Origin: an uncultured Paracoccaceae bacterium
GTDB lineage: Bacteria; Pseudomonadota; Alphaproteobacteria; Rhodobacterales; Rhodobacteraceae
Reading direction: 5' to 3'
Assembly: GCA_947495295.1 (NCBI GenBank)
Contig: CANLYJ010000001.1
Coordinates: 1,426,001 to 1,490,000 of the forward strand
Length of the DNA: 64,000 nucleotides
Positions 16,419-25,082 of the stretch are shown in pieces. The number at the start of each line of letters is the position of its first letter. Within the stretch, counting starts at the first letter, position 1. A program made the translations under genes and the position numbers. Below the pieces are notes generated by a model. That model saw nothing but the letters and a program-made list of their open reading frames with translations. It did no database searches and had not been told where the DNA came from.

Positions 16419-17327
16419 CTACGCTTTTTCAGAGAAGGTGTCTTTCACAGTGTGCAGCCTGAGGTGCCGCATGAATGCCCGCACGATGCTTGTTGTCGGA
16501 CCCTGATCGGGCGTGACGAAGTAGCTTCGGTAGTCGATTTGCGAGACGAATGGCCGAAAGGCAACATCGTCCGACCGGTATTGCACGATCGGGAATGGGT
16601 TGACGATGGTTATGCCCAACCCCTCTTTGGCGAGGTCCACGGCGGCAACGGATGTGGACGCTTCGGCAACGACGCGCGGCGTCACGCGGCTGCCATGCAG
16701 AACCTTTTCCAGCTGCGCCCTGCGTGCGTGACGGTGGGTCAATGCGATCAGTGGCTGGCCATCAAGATCCTTTGGGTGGATCATGTCCTGCACGGCCAGC
16801 GGGTGGTCCGTGGCCATCGCGCAAACCGCACTTGATCTGCGGTAGGGCGTCAGTTTCACGCCATCGCGCGACAATTCCACCCCGGTCACACCAAGGTCAA
16901 ACCGGCCGTCCAGAATGCCCCGGATGACATCCTCGGATGGTGCCACCTCAAGGCTGACAAAGAAATGCGGATTCGCACGCAGAAAGGTCGCGATATGATG
17001 CACCAGAAAGCGGTGTGCATATGTTGGTGGCGCAGTAATGCGCAGGGTTTCCTTGGCCATTTCGGGCGGTCCATCGATGCGATCAAGAGCCTCGAACAGG
17101 GGATCAAGCCGTCTGTTCATCAATGCCGCCTCGTTCGTCGGGCGCAGCCGGCCGCCGTCGCGTTCGAACAGGATGCGCCCCGTCCGCGCCTCCAGGCTGG
17201 CGATGGATCTGCTAATTGCGGATTGCGATAGGCCCAGACGAATAGCCGCCTTCGAGGTGGTCCCGCTTTCCATCAAGGCCCGCAGCGCCTGATATTCCGG
17301 CAAGCTATGCCAGGTTTTGGTGACCAT
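16419..17327 (-). CDS. LysR-family transcriptional regulator
   Basis: A 302-residue regulator. The N-terminal winged helix (residues about 8-66) contains TSKAAIRLGLSQSAISRSIA and LEARTGRILFERDGGRL, followed by a linker helix and a periplasmic-binding-type effector domain (about 95-290). It is divergent from the dipeptidase gene. The 61-base gap between them holds a perfect palindrome, so it most likely controls the dipeptidase and the peptide transporter operon and itself. The inducer is not evident but could be a dipeptide or amino acid derivative. It is convergent with the peptidase gene on its other side. Confidence 0.9.
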   Translation of the reverse strand: MVTKTWHSLPEYQALRALMESGTTSKAAIRLGLSQSAISRSIASLEARTGRILFERDGGRLRPTNEAALMNRRLDPLFEALDRIDGPPEMAKETLRITAPPTYAHRFLVHHIATFLRANPHFFVSLEVAPSEDVIRGILDGRFDLGVTGVELSRDGVKLTPYRRSSAVCAMATDHPLAVQDMIHPKDLDGQPLIALTHRHARRAQLEKVLHGSRVTPRVVAEASTSVAAVDLAKEGLGITIVNPFPIVQYRSDDVAFRPFVSQIDYRSYFVTPDQGPTTSIVRAFMRHLRLHTVKDTFSEKA

Positions 17328-17354
17328 GGGTGCCCCTGCGTAACTCTCATTAAT

Positions 17355-17373
17355 CTATGATTTAATATCATAG
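17355..17373. promoter_or_regulatory. Palindromic operator between LysR gene and dipeptidase gene
   Basis: CTATGAT (17355-17361) and ATCATAG (17367-17373) are perfect inverted arms around TTAAT. The site is AT-rich and lies in the short divergent promoter region of a LysR regulator, where such regulators normally bind. The match to a generic LysR box is by symmetry and position only. Confidence 0.6.
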
Positions 17374-17388
17374 TATTTTGTCTGGTCG

Positions 17389-18504
17389 ATGAAAATAACT
17401 GGCATAAGGTGGTTGTCGGGATCTAGGCTTGGCGGATTGGGGACGGTCTTGGCGGTTTCACCGACAATTTTTGATGGGCATAACGACGTTTTGTTGAAGT
17501 TGTATCGCGCCGGTGGCGTGAAGGCTGCCGAAACATTTGTGTCCGGCCGCGATGGCGCAATCGACCTGCCCACCGCCCACACCGGGGGGTTTGGCGGCGG
17601 TTTTTTCGCGGTTTACGTCCCCTCGCCCCTCGACGTTGACTTCAAGATGGAGGAAATGGCGAAACCCACTTATGATCTGCCGCTGCCCGACCCGATTGAC
17701 TGGGAAGACGCTTTTCCGGTGGTGATGGCGCAAGCGGCGATCCTGTTTGATCTGGAAAGCCGCGGCGTGCTGAAGGTTTGCCGCAGCGTGCAGGATATCC
17801 GGGCGACGTTGAATGTAGGCCAGATGGCTGCGATTTTTCACATCGAAGGTGCTGAGGCGATCGACCCAGAATTGCATACGCTGGACGTGTTGTATCAGGC
17901 AGGCCTGCGGTCCATTGGCCCGGTTTGGAGCAGGCCAACAATTTTCGGACATGGCGTGCCCTTTCGCTATCCCAGCGGACCGGACACGGGTGACGGGCTG
18001 ACCGATCACGGTTTGCGGCTTGTCCGCCGATGCGATGATCTGGGGATTATGGTTGATTTGTCGCACCTGAATGAGGCAGGGTTCTGGGACGTGGCGCGGC
18101 ATTCGACAAAACCGCTTGTTGCGACACATTCCAACGCGCATGCGATTTGCCCGCACAGCCGCAACCTGACCGACCGACAACTGGCTGCGATACGCGACAG
18201 TGATGGGATGGTGGGGCTGAACTTTGCGGTCGCCTTCTTGCGCGATGATGGACGCATGCTGGCGGATGTCCCGCTGGACCAAATGCTGCGACATCTCGAT
18301 CACCTGATCACACATCTGGGCGAAGACAGAGTGGGGTTCGGATCTGACTATGACGGAGCGATTGTACCTGAGGTGCTTACCTCTTGTGCATCGCTGCCTG
18401 CATTGAGGCTCGCGATGGCAAAACATGGCTACAACGATGCGTTGATGACCAAACTTTGCCACGGGAACTGGTTGCGTGTGCTTGAAAAAACATGGGGGAC
18501 ATAA
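17389..18504 (+). CDS. Membrane dipeptidase (renal dipeptidase, M19 family)
   Basis: A protein of up to 371 residues with M19 zinc-dipeptidase motifs: FDGHNDVLLKLY (first metal ligands, HxD), FHIEGAEAID (bridging Glu), ATHSNAHAIC and CPHSRNLTD (His ligands) and VGFGSDYDGA (Asp). M19 enzymes cleave dipeptides, often with unusual or D-residues. Homologues usually begin just before the FDGHND motif, so the true start may be a downstream TTG/GTG near 17434-17458 rather than ATG 17389. It precedes a dipeptide-type ABC transporter by 52 bases and is probably the first gene of that operon, so imported peptides would be cleaved on arrival. Confidence 0.87.
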   Translation: MKITGIRWLSGSRLGGLGTVLAVSPTIFDGHNDVLLKLYRAGGVKAAETFVSGRDGAIDLPTAHTGGFGGGFFAVYVPSPLDVDFKMEEMAKPTYDLPLPDPIDWEDAFPVVMAQAAILFDLESRGVLKVCRSVQDIRATLNVGQMAAIFHIEGAEAIDPELHTLDVLYQAGLRSIGPVWSRPTIFGHGVPFRYPSGPDTGDGLTDHGLRLVRRCDDLGIMVDLSHLNEAGFWDVARHSTKPLVATHSNAHAICPHSRNLTDRQLAAIRDSDGMVGLNFAVAFLRDDGRMLADVPLDQMLRHLDHLITHLGEDRVGFGSDYDGAIVPEVLTSCASLPALRLAMAKHGYNDALMTKLCHGNWLRVLEKTWGT

Positions 18505-18556
18505 CCCGCAAAGCATGGCGCAGCTGTATTGAAACGAAACAGGAGAGGTTCATAAG

Positions 18557-20152
18557 ATGAATGCTTTTAACAGACTACTGACGGGGGCCGCGATTGGCCT
18601 TGCGGTCAGCGTGACGTCCTTTGCGGCGTTTGCCGAGACACCGACGAACATGCTGGTGATCGCGCATCGGATCGATGATGTGACCAGCATCGACCCGGCG
18701 GAAAGTTTTGAATTTGCGGGATCTGACATCAGCCGCAATGTGTATAGCCGACTGGTCAATCTGGACCCAATGGATTTGGCTGCGGGATATCAGCCCGATC
18801 TGGCGACAAGCTGGGAGGTGTCCGAGGACGGCAAAACCATCACATTCACAATGCGCGAGGGTGTGACGTTCCATTCCGGCAACCCGGTGCGCGCGGAAGA
18901 TGCCGCGTTTTCGTTGCAGCGTGCCGTGATGCTGAACAAGACGCCTGCATTTATCCTCGCACAGTTTGGGTTTACCCCCGAAAACGCCATGGAAACCATC
19001 CGCGCTGATGGTAACCAGCTGATCATCACAACGGACAAGCGGTATGCCACGTCCTTTGTGTTGAACTGCCTGACCGCGACCATCGGTGGCATCGTGGACA
19101 AGGAAACCGTGATGGCCAATGAAGTTGATGGCGATATGGGCAACACTTGGCTGAAAACCAACTCTGCCGGGTCCGGCCCCTACACGCTGGATGGCTGGCG
19201 CCCGAATGAAAGTGTCACCTTGTCGTCGAACCCGGATTATTATGGTGGTGCCCCCGCGATGGAGCGCGTGATTGTGCGTCACGTGATCGAAAGCGCCTCG
19301 CAGCGGTTGTTGCTGGAGCGTGGCGATGTTGATATTGCCCGCAACCTGAACCCCGAAGACGTGGCCGGTGCATCCACTGCAGATGGTGTCGTCATCTCGG
19401 ACGAGTTGAAGGGCCGCCTGATGTATCTGGCGTTGAACCAGCAGCATCCGGAGCTGTCCAAGCCTGAAGTGCGCCAGGCGTTCAAGTATCTGATCGACTA
19501 TGAGGGGATGCAAAACAGCTTCCTGAATGGGCAATATACAATCCATCAGAACTTCCTGCCTGCCACCTACCTTGGTGCATCCGAGGAAAATCCGTTCACC
19601 TATGATGTTGAAAAGGCGCGCGAACTGTTGGCCGCAGCAGGCGTTGAAAACCTTGAAATCGAGATCGGCGTACGCGAAGCGCAGGAACGGATCGAGATTG
19701 CGCAGTCGTTCCAGAATTCCGCAGCACAGGTTGGGATTACCGTGAACATCACCGTTGGCACCGCCAAGCAGATCCTTGAACGCTACCGCGCGCGCGAGTT
19801 GGATGTGTATCTTGGGGCATGGGGCCCGGATTATCCTGATCCACAGACCAATGCCGGGACTTTTGCTTATAACCCGGACAATTCGGACGAGGCGAATGCG
19901 ACCGGTCTGTTGGCATGGCGCAACAGCTGGGACACTGGCGGTTTGACCGAAAAGGTCGCGGCCGCCGTCACCGAGGGGGATCGCGATGCCCGGGTGCAGA
20001 TGTATCTGGATATTCAGGAAGAGTTCCGTGAAACATCGCCCTTCGTTGTGATGTTCCAGCAGATCGAGCAATCGGCACTGCGTGATAACGTGACGAACTG
20101 GTCGACCGGTCAGGCTGTGACATCAGCGGCTTATTGGCAGGTGACCAAGTAA
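18557..20152 (+). CDS. Peptide ABC transporter, periplasmic substrate-binding protein
   Basis: A 531-residue protein with a signal peptide (residues 1-25, ending SFAAFAE) and the cluster C fold of DppA/OppA-type binding proteins. Visible motifs are SIDPAESFEFAGSDISRNVY, YQPDLATSWEVSEDGKTITF and MREGVTFHSGNPV, with a C-terminal lobe containing LGAWGPDYPDPQTNAG. It should capture peptides or similar solutes for the two permeases encoded next. AGGAGAGG precedes the ATG. A terminator-like hairpin lies just after its stop, inside the next gene, and may make this subunit more abundant than the rest. Confidence 0.9.
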   Translation: MNAFNRLLTGAAIGLAVSVTSFAAFAETPTNMLVIAHRIDDVTSIDPAESFEFAGSDISRNVYSRLVNLDPMDLAAGYQPDLATSWEVSEDGKTITFTMREGVTFHSGNPVRAEDAAFSLQRAVMLNKTPAFILAQFGFTPENAMETIRADGNQLIITTDKRYATSFVLNCLTATIGGIVDKETVMANEVDGDMGNTWLKTNSAGSGPYTLDGWRPNESVTLSSNPDYYGGAPAMERVIVRHVIESASQRLLLERGDVDIARNLNPEDVAGASTADGVVISDELKGRLMYLALNQQHPELSKPEVRQAFKYLIDYEGMQNSFLNGQYTIHQNFLPATYLGASEENPFTYDVEKARELLAAAGVENLEIEIGVREAQERIEIAQSFQNSAAQVGITVNITVGTAKQILERYRARELDVYLGAWGPDYPDPQTNAGTFAYNPDNSDEANATGLLAWRNSWDTGGLTEKVAAAVTEGDRDARVQMYLDIQEEFRETSPFVVMFQQIEQSALRDNVTNWSTGQAVTSAAYWQVTK

Positions 20153-21226
20153 ATGGCCCTCGTCGAGGATAACAATAAAGGGCGCCCGTCACGGGCGCCT
20201 TTTTCCGAGCGGGCTTGGCCCGTCATCGCGACCACATTGAAGACCTTGGGGTCTATTGCGGTGACGTTGGTAGGGCTGCTTTTTATCACCTTCATCATTG
20301 GTCGTGTCATGCCGATTGACCCGGTGCTGGCCATTGTGGGCGAACGTGCATCGCAATCGACCTATGATGCTGTTTATGATCAGCTTGGCCTTGATAAGCC
20401 GCTGATCGTGCAATTTCTTTATTATCTTTGGGACGTGCTGCATCTTGATTTCGGCACATCCCTTTTGAACGCGCGGCCTGTGTCCGAGGATATCGCGCGC
20501 GTTTTTCCTGCGACGCTGGAACTGGCCACGCTGGGCATCATCTTTGGTGTTGTCCTTGGGGTGCCGCTGGGCGTTTTGGCGGCTGTACGCAAAGGCTCCT
20601 GGATTGATCAGATTGCCCGTGTTGTCGCGCTGGTCGGTTACTCCATGCCGATCTTCTGGCTTGGCCTGATGGGTTTGCTGATCTTTTATGGCATCCTCGG
20701 CTGGGTCGGCGGCCCCGGACGCGTCGGCATATTTTATGTTGATGTGGTGCCCAGCGTCACGGGCCTGATCCTGATTGATGCGGCCTTGGATGGAAACTGG
20801 GAGGTATTCAAGAATGCGTTTTCCCATATCATCCTTCCTGCGTCGCTGCTGGGCTATTTCTCATTGGCGTATATCAGCCGGATGACCCGGTCTTTCATGC
20901 TGGAACAGCTCAGCGCGGAATACATCACCACCGCGCGGGTCAAGGGGATGTCGGAGTGGAACGTGGTGTGGAAACACGCGTTCAAGAATATCCGCGTCCA
21001 GCTGATCACCGTAATCGCGCTGAGCTATGCAAACCTGCTGGAAGGGTCTGTTCTGACCGAGATCATCTTTTCCTGGCCCGGCATCGGCAGCTATATCACC
21101 ACCGCATTGTTGAGCGCGGATATGAATGCCGTCTTGGGCGGGACCGTGGTTGTTGGCCTGATCTTTATCCTGCTGAACATTTTTTCCGACCTGCTTTACA
21201 AGGTCTTTGACCCGAGGGCGAAGTGA
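20153..21226 (+). CDS. Peptide ABC transporter permease (DppB type)
   Basis: A permease of 357 residues if translation begins at the ATG directly after the binding-protein stop. There are about six to seven membrane segments. The first follows ATTLKTLGSIAVTLVG, later come LDFGTSLLNARPV and ATLELATLGIIFGVVLG, and the EAA-like loop is SAEYITTARVKGMSEWNVV. Most DppB proteins start only about ten residues before the first helix, so the first ~27 residues here are unusual and include the codons that form the hairpin at 20181-20204. A start nearer 20236 is an alternative. Confidence 0.87.
   Translation: MALVEDNNKGRPSRAPFSERAWPVIATTLKTLGSIAVTLVGLLFITFIIGRVMPIDPVLAIVGERASQSTYDAVYDQLGLDKPLIVQFLYYLWDVLHLDFGTSLLNARPVSEDIARVFPATLELATLGIIFGVVLGVPLGVLAAVRKGSWIDQIARVVALVGYSMPIFWLGLMGLLIFYGILGWVGGPGRVGIFYVDVVPSVTGLILIDAALDGNWEVFKNAFSHIILPASLLGYFSLAYISRMTRSFMLEQLSAEYITTARVKGMSEWNVVWKHAFKNIRVQLITVIALSYANLLEGSVLTEIIFSWPGIGSYITTALLSADMNAVLGGTVVVGLIFILLNIFSDLLYKVFDPRAK
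20181..20204 (+). terminator. Intrinsic-terminator-like hairpin at the start of the permease gene
   Basis: GGCGCCCG-TCA-CGGGCGCC forms a perfect 8-base GC stem and is followed by TTTTT. It lies 29 bases after the binding-protein stop and, if the ATG at 20153 is used, inside the permease coding sequence. It could partially terminate transcription so that more binding protein than permease is made. Confidence 0.7.
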
Positions 21227-22137
21227 TGGCCGAGACACAGACCCTTCGCCAATGGTTGCTGACGGATACGCCTAGTTCGCGCCGGCACGCCAAGCTATCC
21301 GCGATTTATCAGGGCTGGTTGTCGTTCCGGTCCAATACGATGGCGATGATCGGGTTGTGGATATTGATCCTGCTTGTGTTGGTCGCATTCGCCGCCCCTT
21401 TGATCGCGCCGCATGATCCTTTTGTGCAAAGCCTTGGCAATCGGCTGGCCCCGCTAGGGACGGAAGGCCATGTGCTGGGTACCGACAGTCTAGGTCGCGA
21501 TATCCTGTCCCGACTGATTTATGGGGCCCGCATCACGCTTTATATCGTGGCGCTGGTGGCGTTGATCGCACCCGTGGCCGGGCTGCTGGTTGGGACGGTG
21601 GCGGGATATGTTGGCGGTTGGACGGATACCGTTTTGATGCGCATCACGGATATCTTTCTGGCCTTCCCGCGACTGGTTCTTGCTTTGGCGTTCGTGGCGG
21701 CCCTTGGCGCGGGGATCGAAAACGCGGTGTTGGCGATTTCGCTGACCGCGTGGCCGCCTTATGCGCGGATCGCGCGGGCAGAGACGCTGACGATCCGGTC
21801 ATCCGACTATATCAGCGCAATCAAACTTCAGGGCGCAGGTCCGCTGCGGATCATCACCAAACATATCTGGCCATTGTGCATATCCTCCCTGATTGTACGT
21901 GTGACCCTAGATATGGCGGGGATTATCCTTGCGGCTGCGGGTCTGGGTTTCCTCGGGCTGGGGGCGCAACCCCCCAGCCCGGAATGGGGTGCTATGATTT
22001 CTGAAGGGCGGCGGTTTATCCTTGATCACTGGTGGGTTGCAACAATGCCCGGACTGGCGATTTTTACAGTGTCGCTGGCCTTTAACCTGTTGGGTGATGG
22101 GTTGCGGGATGTTCTTGATCCCAAGGCAGGTGAATGA
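21226..22137 (+). CDS. Peptide ABC transporter permease (DppC type)
   Basis: A permease of about 303 residues with an N-terminal cytoplasmic stretch, a first membrane helix (MAMIGLWILILLVLVAFAA), LIAPHDPFVQSL, and the DppC hallmark GTDSLGRDILSRLIYGARI, then further helices and an EAA-type loop around YISAIKLQGAGPLRIITKH. It pairs with the DppB-type permease. The ATG at 21226 overlaps the upstream stop, with GTG 21223 as an alternative. Its own stop overlaps the next start (ATGATG), so the four transporter genes are tightly coupled. Confidence 0.9.
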   Translation: MAETQTLRQWLLTDTPSSRRHAKLSAIYQGWLSFRSNTMAMIGLWILILLVLVAFAAPLIAPHDPFVQSLGNRLAPLGTEGHVLGTDSLGRDILSRLIYGARITLYIVALVALIAPVAGLLVGTVAGYVGGWTDTVLMRITDIFLAFPRLVLALAFVAALGAGIENAVLAISLTAWPPYARIARAETLTIRSSDYISAIKLQGAGPLRIITKHIWPLCISSLIVRVTLDMAGIILAAAGLGFLGLGAQPPSPEWGAMISEGRRFILDHWWVATMPGLAIFTVSLAFNLLGDGLRDVLDPKAGE

Positions 22138-22994
22138 TGGGTACGCTGTTGGACGTTGAAAACCTCTGGGTCAAATTCCCATCCCGCAACGGCGTGTTCG
22201 ATGCGGTGCGCGGCGTGTCATTCACCTTGGGCCGCGAACGACTGGGGATCGTCGGCGAAAGCGGGTCGGGCAAGTCGATGACAGGCCGCGCCATATTACG
22301 GCTGATCCGCCCACCCGGGATTGTCGAGGCTGATCAGATTAGTCTGGACGGCGTCGATCTGATGAAGCTGTCGGAAAAGGATATGCGGGCCGTGCGTGGC
22401 CAGAAGATCAGCATGGTGATGCAGGATCCCAAATTCTCGCTCAACCCCGTAATGACCATCGGCGACCAGATCATCGAGGCGTATCGTCTGCATAACAGCG
22501 CCAGCAAAGCACAGGCCTATCAAAAATCGCTTGAGATGCTGGAGGCGGTATCGATCCGCGACCCGGAGCGTGTGATGCGCGCCTATCCGCATGAAATGTC
22601 CGGCGGCATGGGGCAACGGATCATGATCGCGATGATGTTGATCCCGAACCCCGAGATCCTGATTGCCGATGAACCGACAAGTGCGTTGGACGTGTCCGTC
22701 CAGCGTCAGGTTCTGGATATCATGGATAAGCTGGTCAAGGAACGTGGGATGGGCCTTATCTTTATCAGTCACGACCTGAATCTTGTGGCCGATTTCTGCG
22801 ACCGGGTTCTGATCATGTATGCCGGGCGTATTGTTGAGGTATGCGATGCAGACAAGCTGCACGACGCGCAACATCCCTATACCCGTGGCTTGCTGAATTC
22901 CCTTCCGCGGCTGGATATGCCCCGCGAGCGGCTGGAGGTGTTGCAACGCGACCCGGAATGGTCCGTTGCCCCAAGTGTGAGTGCCCGATCGTGA
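22134..22994 (+). CDS. Peptide ABC transporter ATP-binding protein (DppD type)
   Basis: A 286-residue ABC ATPase with Walker [15 protein letters not shown]-loop MVMQDPKFSLNP, signature MSGGMGQRIMIA, Walker [17 protein letters not shown] and the switch His in FISHDLNL. The C-terminal oligopeptide-transporter tail contains HPYTRGLLNSLPRLD. The signature reads SGGMGQR, a usual DppD/OppD form. It acts with the second ATPase encoded immediately downstream; its last codons overlap that gene's GTG start. Confidence 0.92.
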   Translation: MMGTLLDVENLWVKFPSRNGVFDAVRGVSFTLGRERLGIVGESGSGKSMTGRAILRLIRPPGIVEADQISLDGVDLMKLSEKDMRAVRGQKISMVMQDPKFSLNPVMTIGDQIIEAYRLHNSASKAQAYQKSLEMLEAVSIRDPERVMRAYPHEMSGGMGQRIMIAMMLIPNPEILIADEPTSALDVSVQRQVLDIMDKLVKERGMGLIFISHDLNLVADFCDRVLIMYAGRIVEVCDADKLHDAQHPYTRGLLNSLPRLDMPRERLEVLQRDPEWSVAPSVSARS

Positions 22995-23731
22995 ATATGC
23001 TGGAAATCGACAACCTGAACGTCTGGTTCGGCAAACACCGGGACCGCGTCGATGCCGTCAAGGGCGCCAGTTTTGTCATTGGTCAGGGCGAAAGCTTTGG
23101 GCTGGTGGGCGAAAGCGGGTCGGGGAAATCCACGATCCTGCGGGCCATTACGGGGCTTGCACCCCTCTGGTCTGGCCGCATGATTGTCGAAGGGCAACTG
23201 CTTGACCATCAGCGCAGGAAGACATTCTTCAAAACCGTGCAAATGGTGTTTCAGGATCCATATGCGTCGCTGCATCCGCGGCATTCAGTCGATCAGGTGT
23301 TGGGCGAAACGCTGCATCTGCATGGGTTCAGCGACATCGACGCCCGTGTTGTGAAACTGCTTGATGATGTGGGGCTGGGGCAAAAGTTCCGGTTCCGCTA
23401 TCCGCATCAATTGTCCGGCGGGCAACGCCAGCGCGTGGCCATTGCGCGGGCTTTGGCGCCAGAGCCGCATTTGCTTCTGCTGGATGAACCGACCTCTGCG
23501 CTGGATGTATCGGTCCAGGCGGAAATCCTGAACCTGCTGGCTGATCTGCGGGCAAGTCGTGGGCTAACCTACCTTATGGTGTCACATGATCTATCGGTTG
23601 TTGGGCATATGTGCGATCGGCTCGCCGTGATGAAAGATGGCGAAATTGTTGAGGTTCTGACGGTTGACGCGCTGCGCGCAACGAAGGCGTCGCATCCATA
23701 TTCCCAACACTTGCTGGAGGCATCGCTTTAG
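22991..23731 (+). CDS. Peptide ABC transporter ATP-binding protein (DppF type)
   Basis: A protein of about 246 residues starting at GTG 22991 (or ATG 22997, [11 protein letters not shown]). The upstream in-frame extension lies inside the preceding gene and is not needed. It has Walker [15 protein letters not shown]-loop [18 protein letters not shown], signature [15 protein letters not shown], Walker [17 protein letters not shown] and switch VSHDLSV. It completes a two-ATPase, two-permease peptide importer. It is convergent with the formamidase-like gene; a 12-base palindrome (23762-23773) lies in the 51-base gap. Confidence 0.9.
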   Translation: MNMLEIDNLNVWFGKHRDRVDAVKGASFVIGQGESFGLVGESGSGKSTILRAITGLAPLWSGRMIVEGQLLDHQRRKTFFKTVQMVFQDPYASLHPRHSVDQVLGETLHLHGFSDIDARVVKLLDDVGLGQKFRFRYPHQLSGGQRQRVAIARALAPEPHLLLLDEPTSALDVSVQAEILNLLADLRASRGLTYLMVSHDLSVVGHMCDRLAVMKDGEIVEVLTVDALRATKASHPYSQHLLEASL

Positions 23732-23782
23732 CAATCTATCGTACATCAATCTCCACCATGGCGGGTTAACCCGATCCTGGAG

Positions 23783-24598
23783 TCACAGCCAATGTGCGAT
23801 CAACCTGCTATCGGCGTCCTTCAGCCCTTCGATAACTGTGAAATGGTTATGCAACCCGTCAATGACAGCTTGGGTCTGGACGTCAAAACCAGCCCAGATT
23901 TCCGGCAATAGCTGTGCCTGACGGACAAATTCAGGGCGCTCGCCACCACCAACCCAAGTGGTCAGCTTGCTGCCGGGTTGTGGTTCGCACAAGGCGGGGC
24001 TTTCGGCGCGGGCCGCGGCAAGGTCAAGTTGAAGCGTGTCGTTCATCCGGGTTTGCATCAATGGTCGCAAGTCGTGCAACCCGCTGATGCTAAGAACATG
24101 CGTGATCCGTTCCCGCACCGACATGGGCAGTGGCGTGTCGGTGCAGATCATACGTGATACCAAATGCCCGCCCGCAGAGTGCCCCGCCAGCCGGATCGGT
24201 CCGTCGACCCGTTTTGCGGCCGAGGCGATGGCGGCGCTGATTTCTGCTGTGATCTGTCCGATGCGCGCATCTGGCGCAAGCGTGTAACCGGGAATGGCAA
24301 CAGCCCAGCCACTGGCGCGCGCGCCCTCTGCAAATTGTGTCCAATCGGATTTCGACAGGCGCATCCAATAACCACCATGTACGAACACAGCCAATCCCCT
24401 GGGCGGCCCGTCCGGCCAGACAAGGTCAAGTTTTTGTCGGGCGGCATCGCCATAGGTCAGATCTGTTTCAACCTGAACGCCGCTTACGCGATAGGCCTCG
24501 GCCTCTGCCGCCCAGTGTGCGGGCAGCCCGGCGGAGCCTGCAACATGACCCATGTTATCATAAGCCTTGTTCCAGTCCCTTCCACGGTTGGATGTCAT
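23783..24598 (-). CDS. Alpha/beta hydrolase of the arylformamidase (kynurenine formamidase-like) type
   Basis: A 271-residue alpha/beta hydrolase. The oxyanion motif HGGYW (in VFVHGGYWMRL) and the nucleophile elbow GHSAGGHL are those of the HGGxW arylformamidase group, which removes a formyl group from N-formylkynurenine or related formamides. A catalytic Asp/His pair is expected near the C-terminus (GLHNHFTVIEGL). Its ATG overlaps the stop of the upstream cupin (ATGA). It ends a four-gene operon with a flavin monooxygenase and two cupins. Next to an anthranilate pathway, release of anthranilate from N-formylanthranilate is an attractive role but is inferred. Confidence 0.8.
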   Translation of the reverse strand: MTSNRGRDWNKAYDNMGHVAGSAGLPAHWAAEAEAYRVSGVQVETDLTYGDAARQKLDLVWPDGPPRGLAVFVHGGYWMRLSKSDWTQFAEGARASGWAVAIPGYTLAPDARIGQITAEISAAIASAAKRVDGPIRLAGHSAGGHLVSRMICTDTPLPMSVRERITHVLSISGLHDLRPLMQTRMNDTLQLDLAAARAESPALCEPQPGSKLTTWVGGGERPEFVRQAQLLPEIWAGFDVQTQAVIDGLHNHFTVIEGLKDADSRLIAHWL

Positions 24599-25035
24599 TC
24601 ATTGGCCTCGGGTGGCAGAAAATCCACGTCATGTTCAGCAGAGACTTTCACGACCGCTTCGACATCCGTCATTTCGTGCAGTTCTTCAAACAGCTCTTTC
24701 AGTTTGCCCGCGGGGGATACCCAGAACAGCGCGCGCGCCGGTTTGTCCGATTTGTTGAAATAGCCATGCGGTACGCCTTTGGGCATCCGCACCAGATCCC
24801 CTGCCCGCGCCTTGCTCCAGACACCGTCAAGCTTCAGATCCAATTCACCCTCTTGCACCAGAATGAATTCATCCTGGGTGGGATGGACATGCACCGGCAC
24901 ATGTTGACCCGGTTCAGAGTTGGTTTCGAAGGCAAATGAGCTTTCGCACCAGGCTTTGATAAAATATGTCTGCCCCAGAATGTTGAGCTGGGTTCCTTCG
25001 CCATTGCGGGTAATCCCGCCATCAAGATTAGGCAT
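24595..25035 (-). CDS. Cupin-domain protein (first of two paralogues)
   Basis: A 146-residue protein starting MPNLDGGITRN, six bases after a perfect AGGAGG on the minus strand; the longer frame to 25107 is not needed. Both cupin motifs are intact: HVHPTQDEFILVQEG gives two His and one Glu, and GDLVRMPKGVPHGYFN gives the third His, so a metal site is expected. It shares HVHPTQDE, the GDL-RMP-G stretch and the end pattern HDVDFLPP with the cupin at the other end of the flavin monooxygenase gene. Cupins of this size include small-molecule dioxygenases and isomerases; the reaction here is unknown. Confidence 0.82.
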   Translation of the reverse strand: MPNLDGGITRNGEGTQLNILGQTYFIKAWCESSFAFETNSEPGQHVPVHVHPTQDEFILVQEGELDLKLDGVWSKARAGDLVRMPKGVPHGYFNKSDKPARALFWVSPAGKLKELFEELHEMTDVEAVVKVSAEHDVDFLPPEANE

Positions 25036-25082
25036 GTGATACCTCCTTTTGTTGCATGCAATGCTGCGGCACGGCAGTTGGG

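Noticed and set aside
18575..20071. 498-residue minus-strand open frame opposite the peptide-binding protein
   Set aside because: It is an antisense shadow of a well-recognised binding protein with a signal peptide; His/Arg-rich reading with no domain.
23762..23773. CGGGTTAACCCG palindrome in the gap between convergent genes
   Set aside because: It is a short palindrome with no T-tract on either side and no promoter context; chance is a sufficient explanation.
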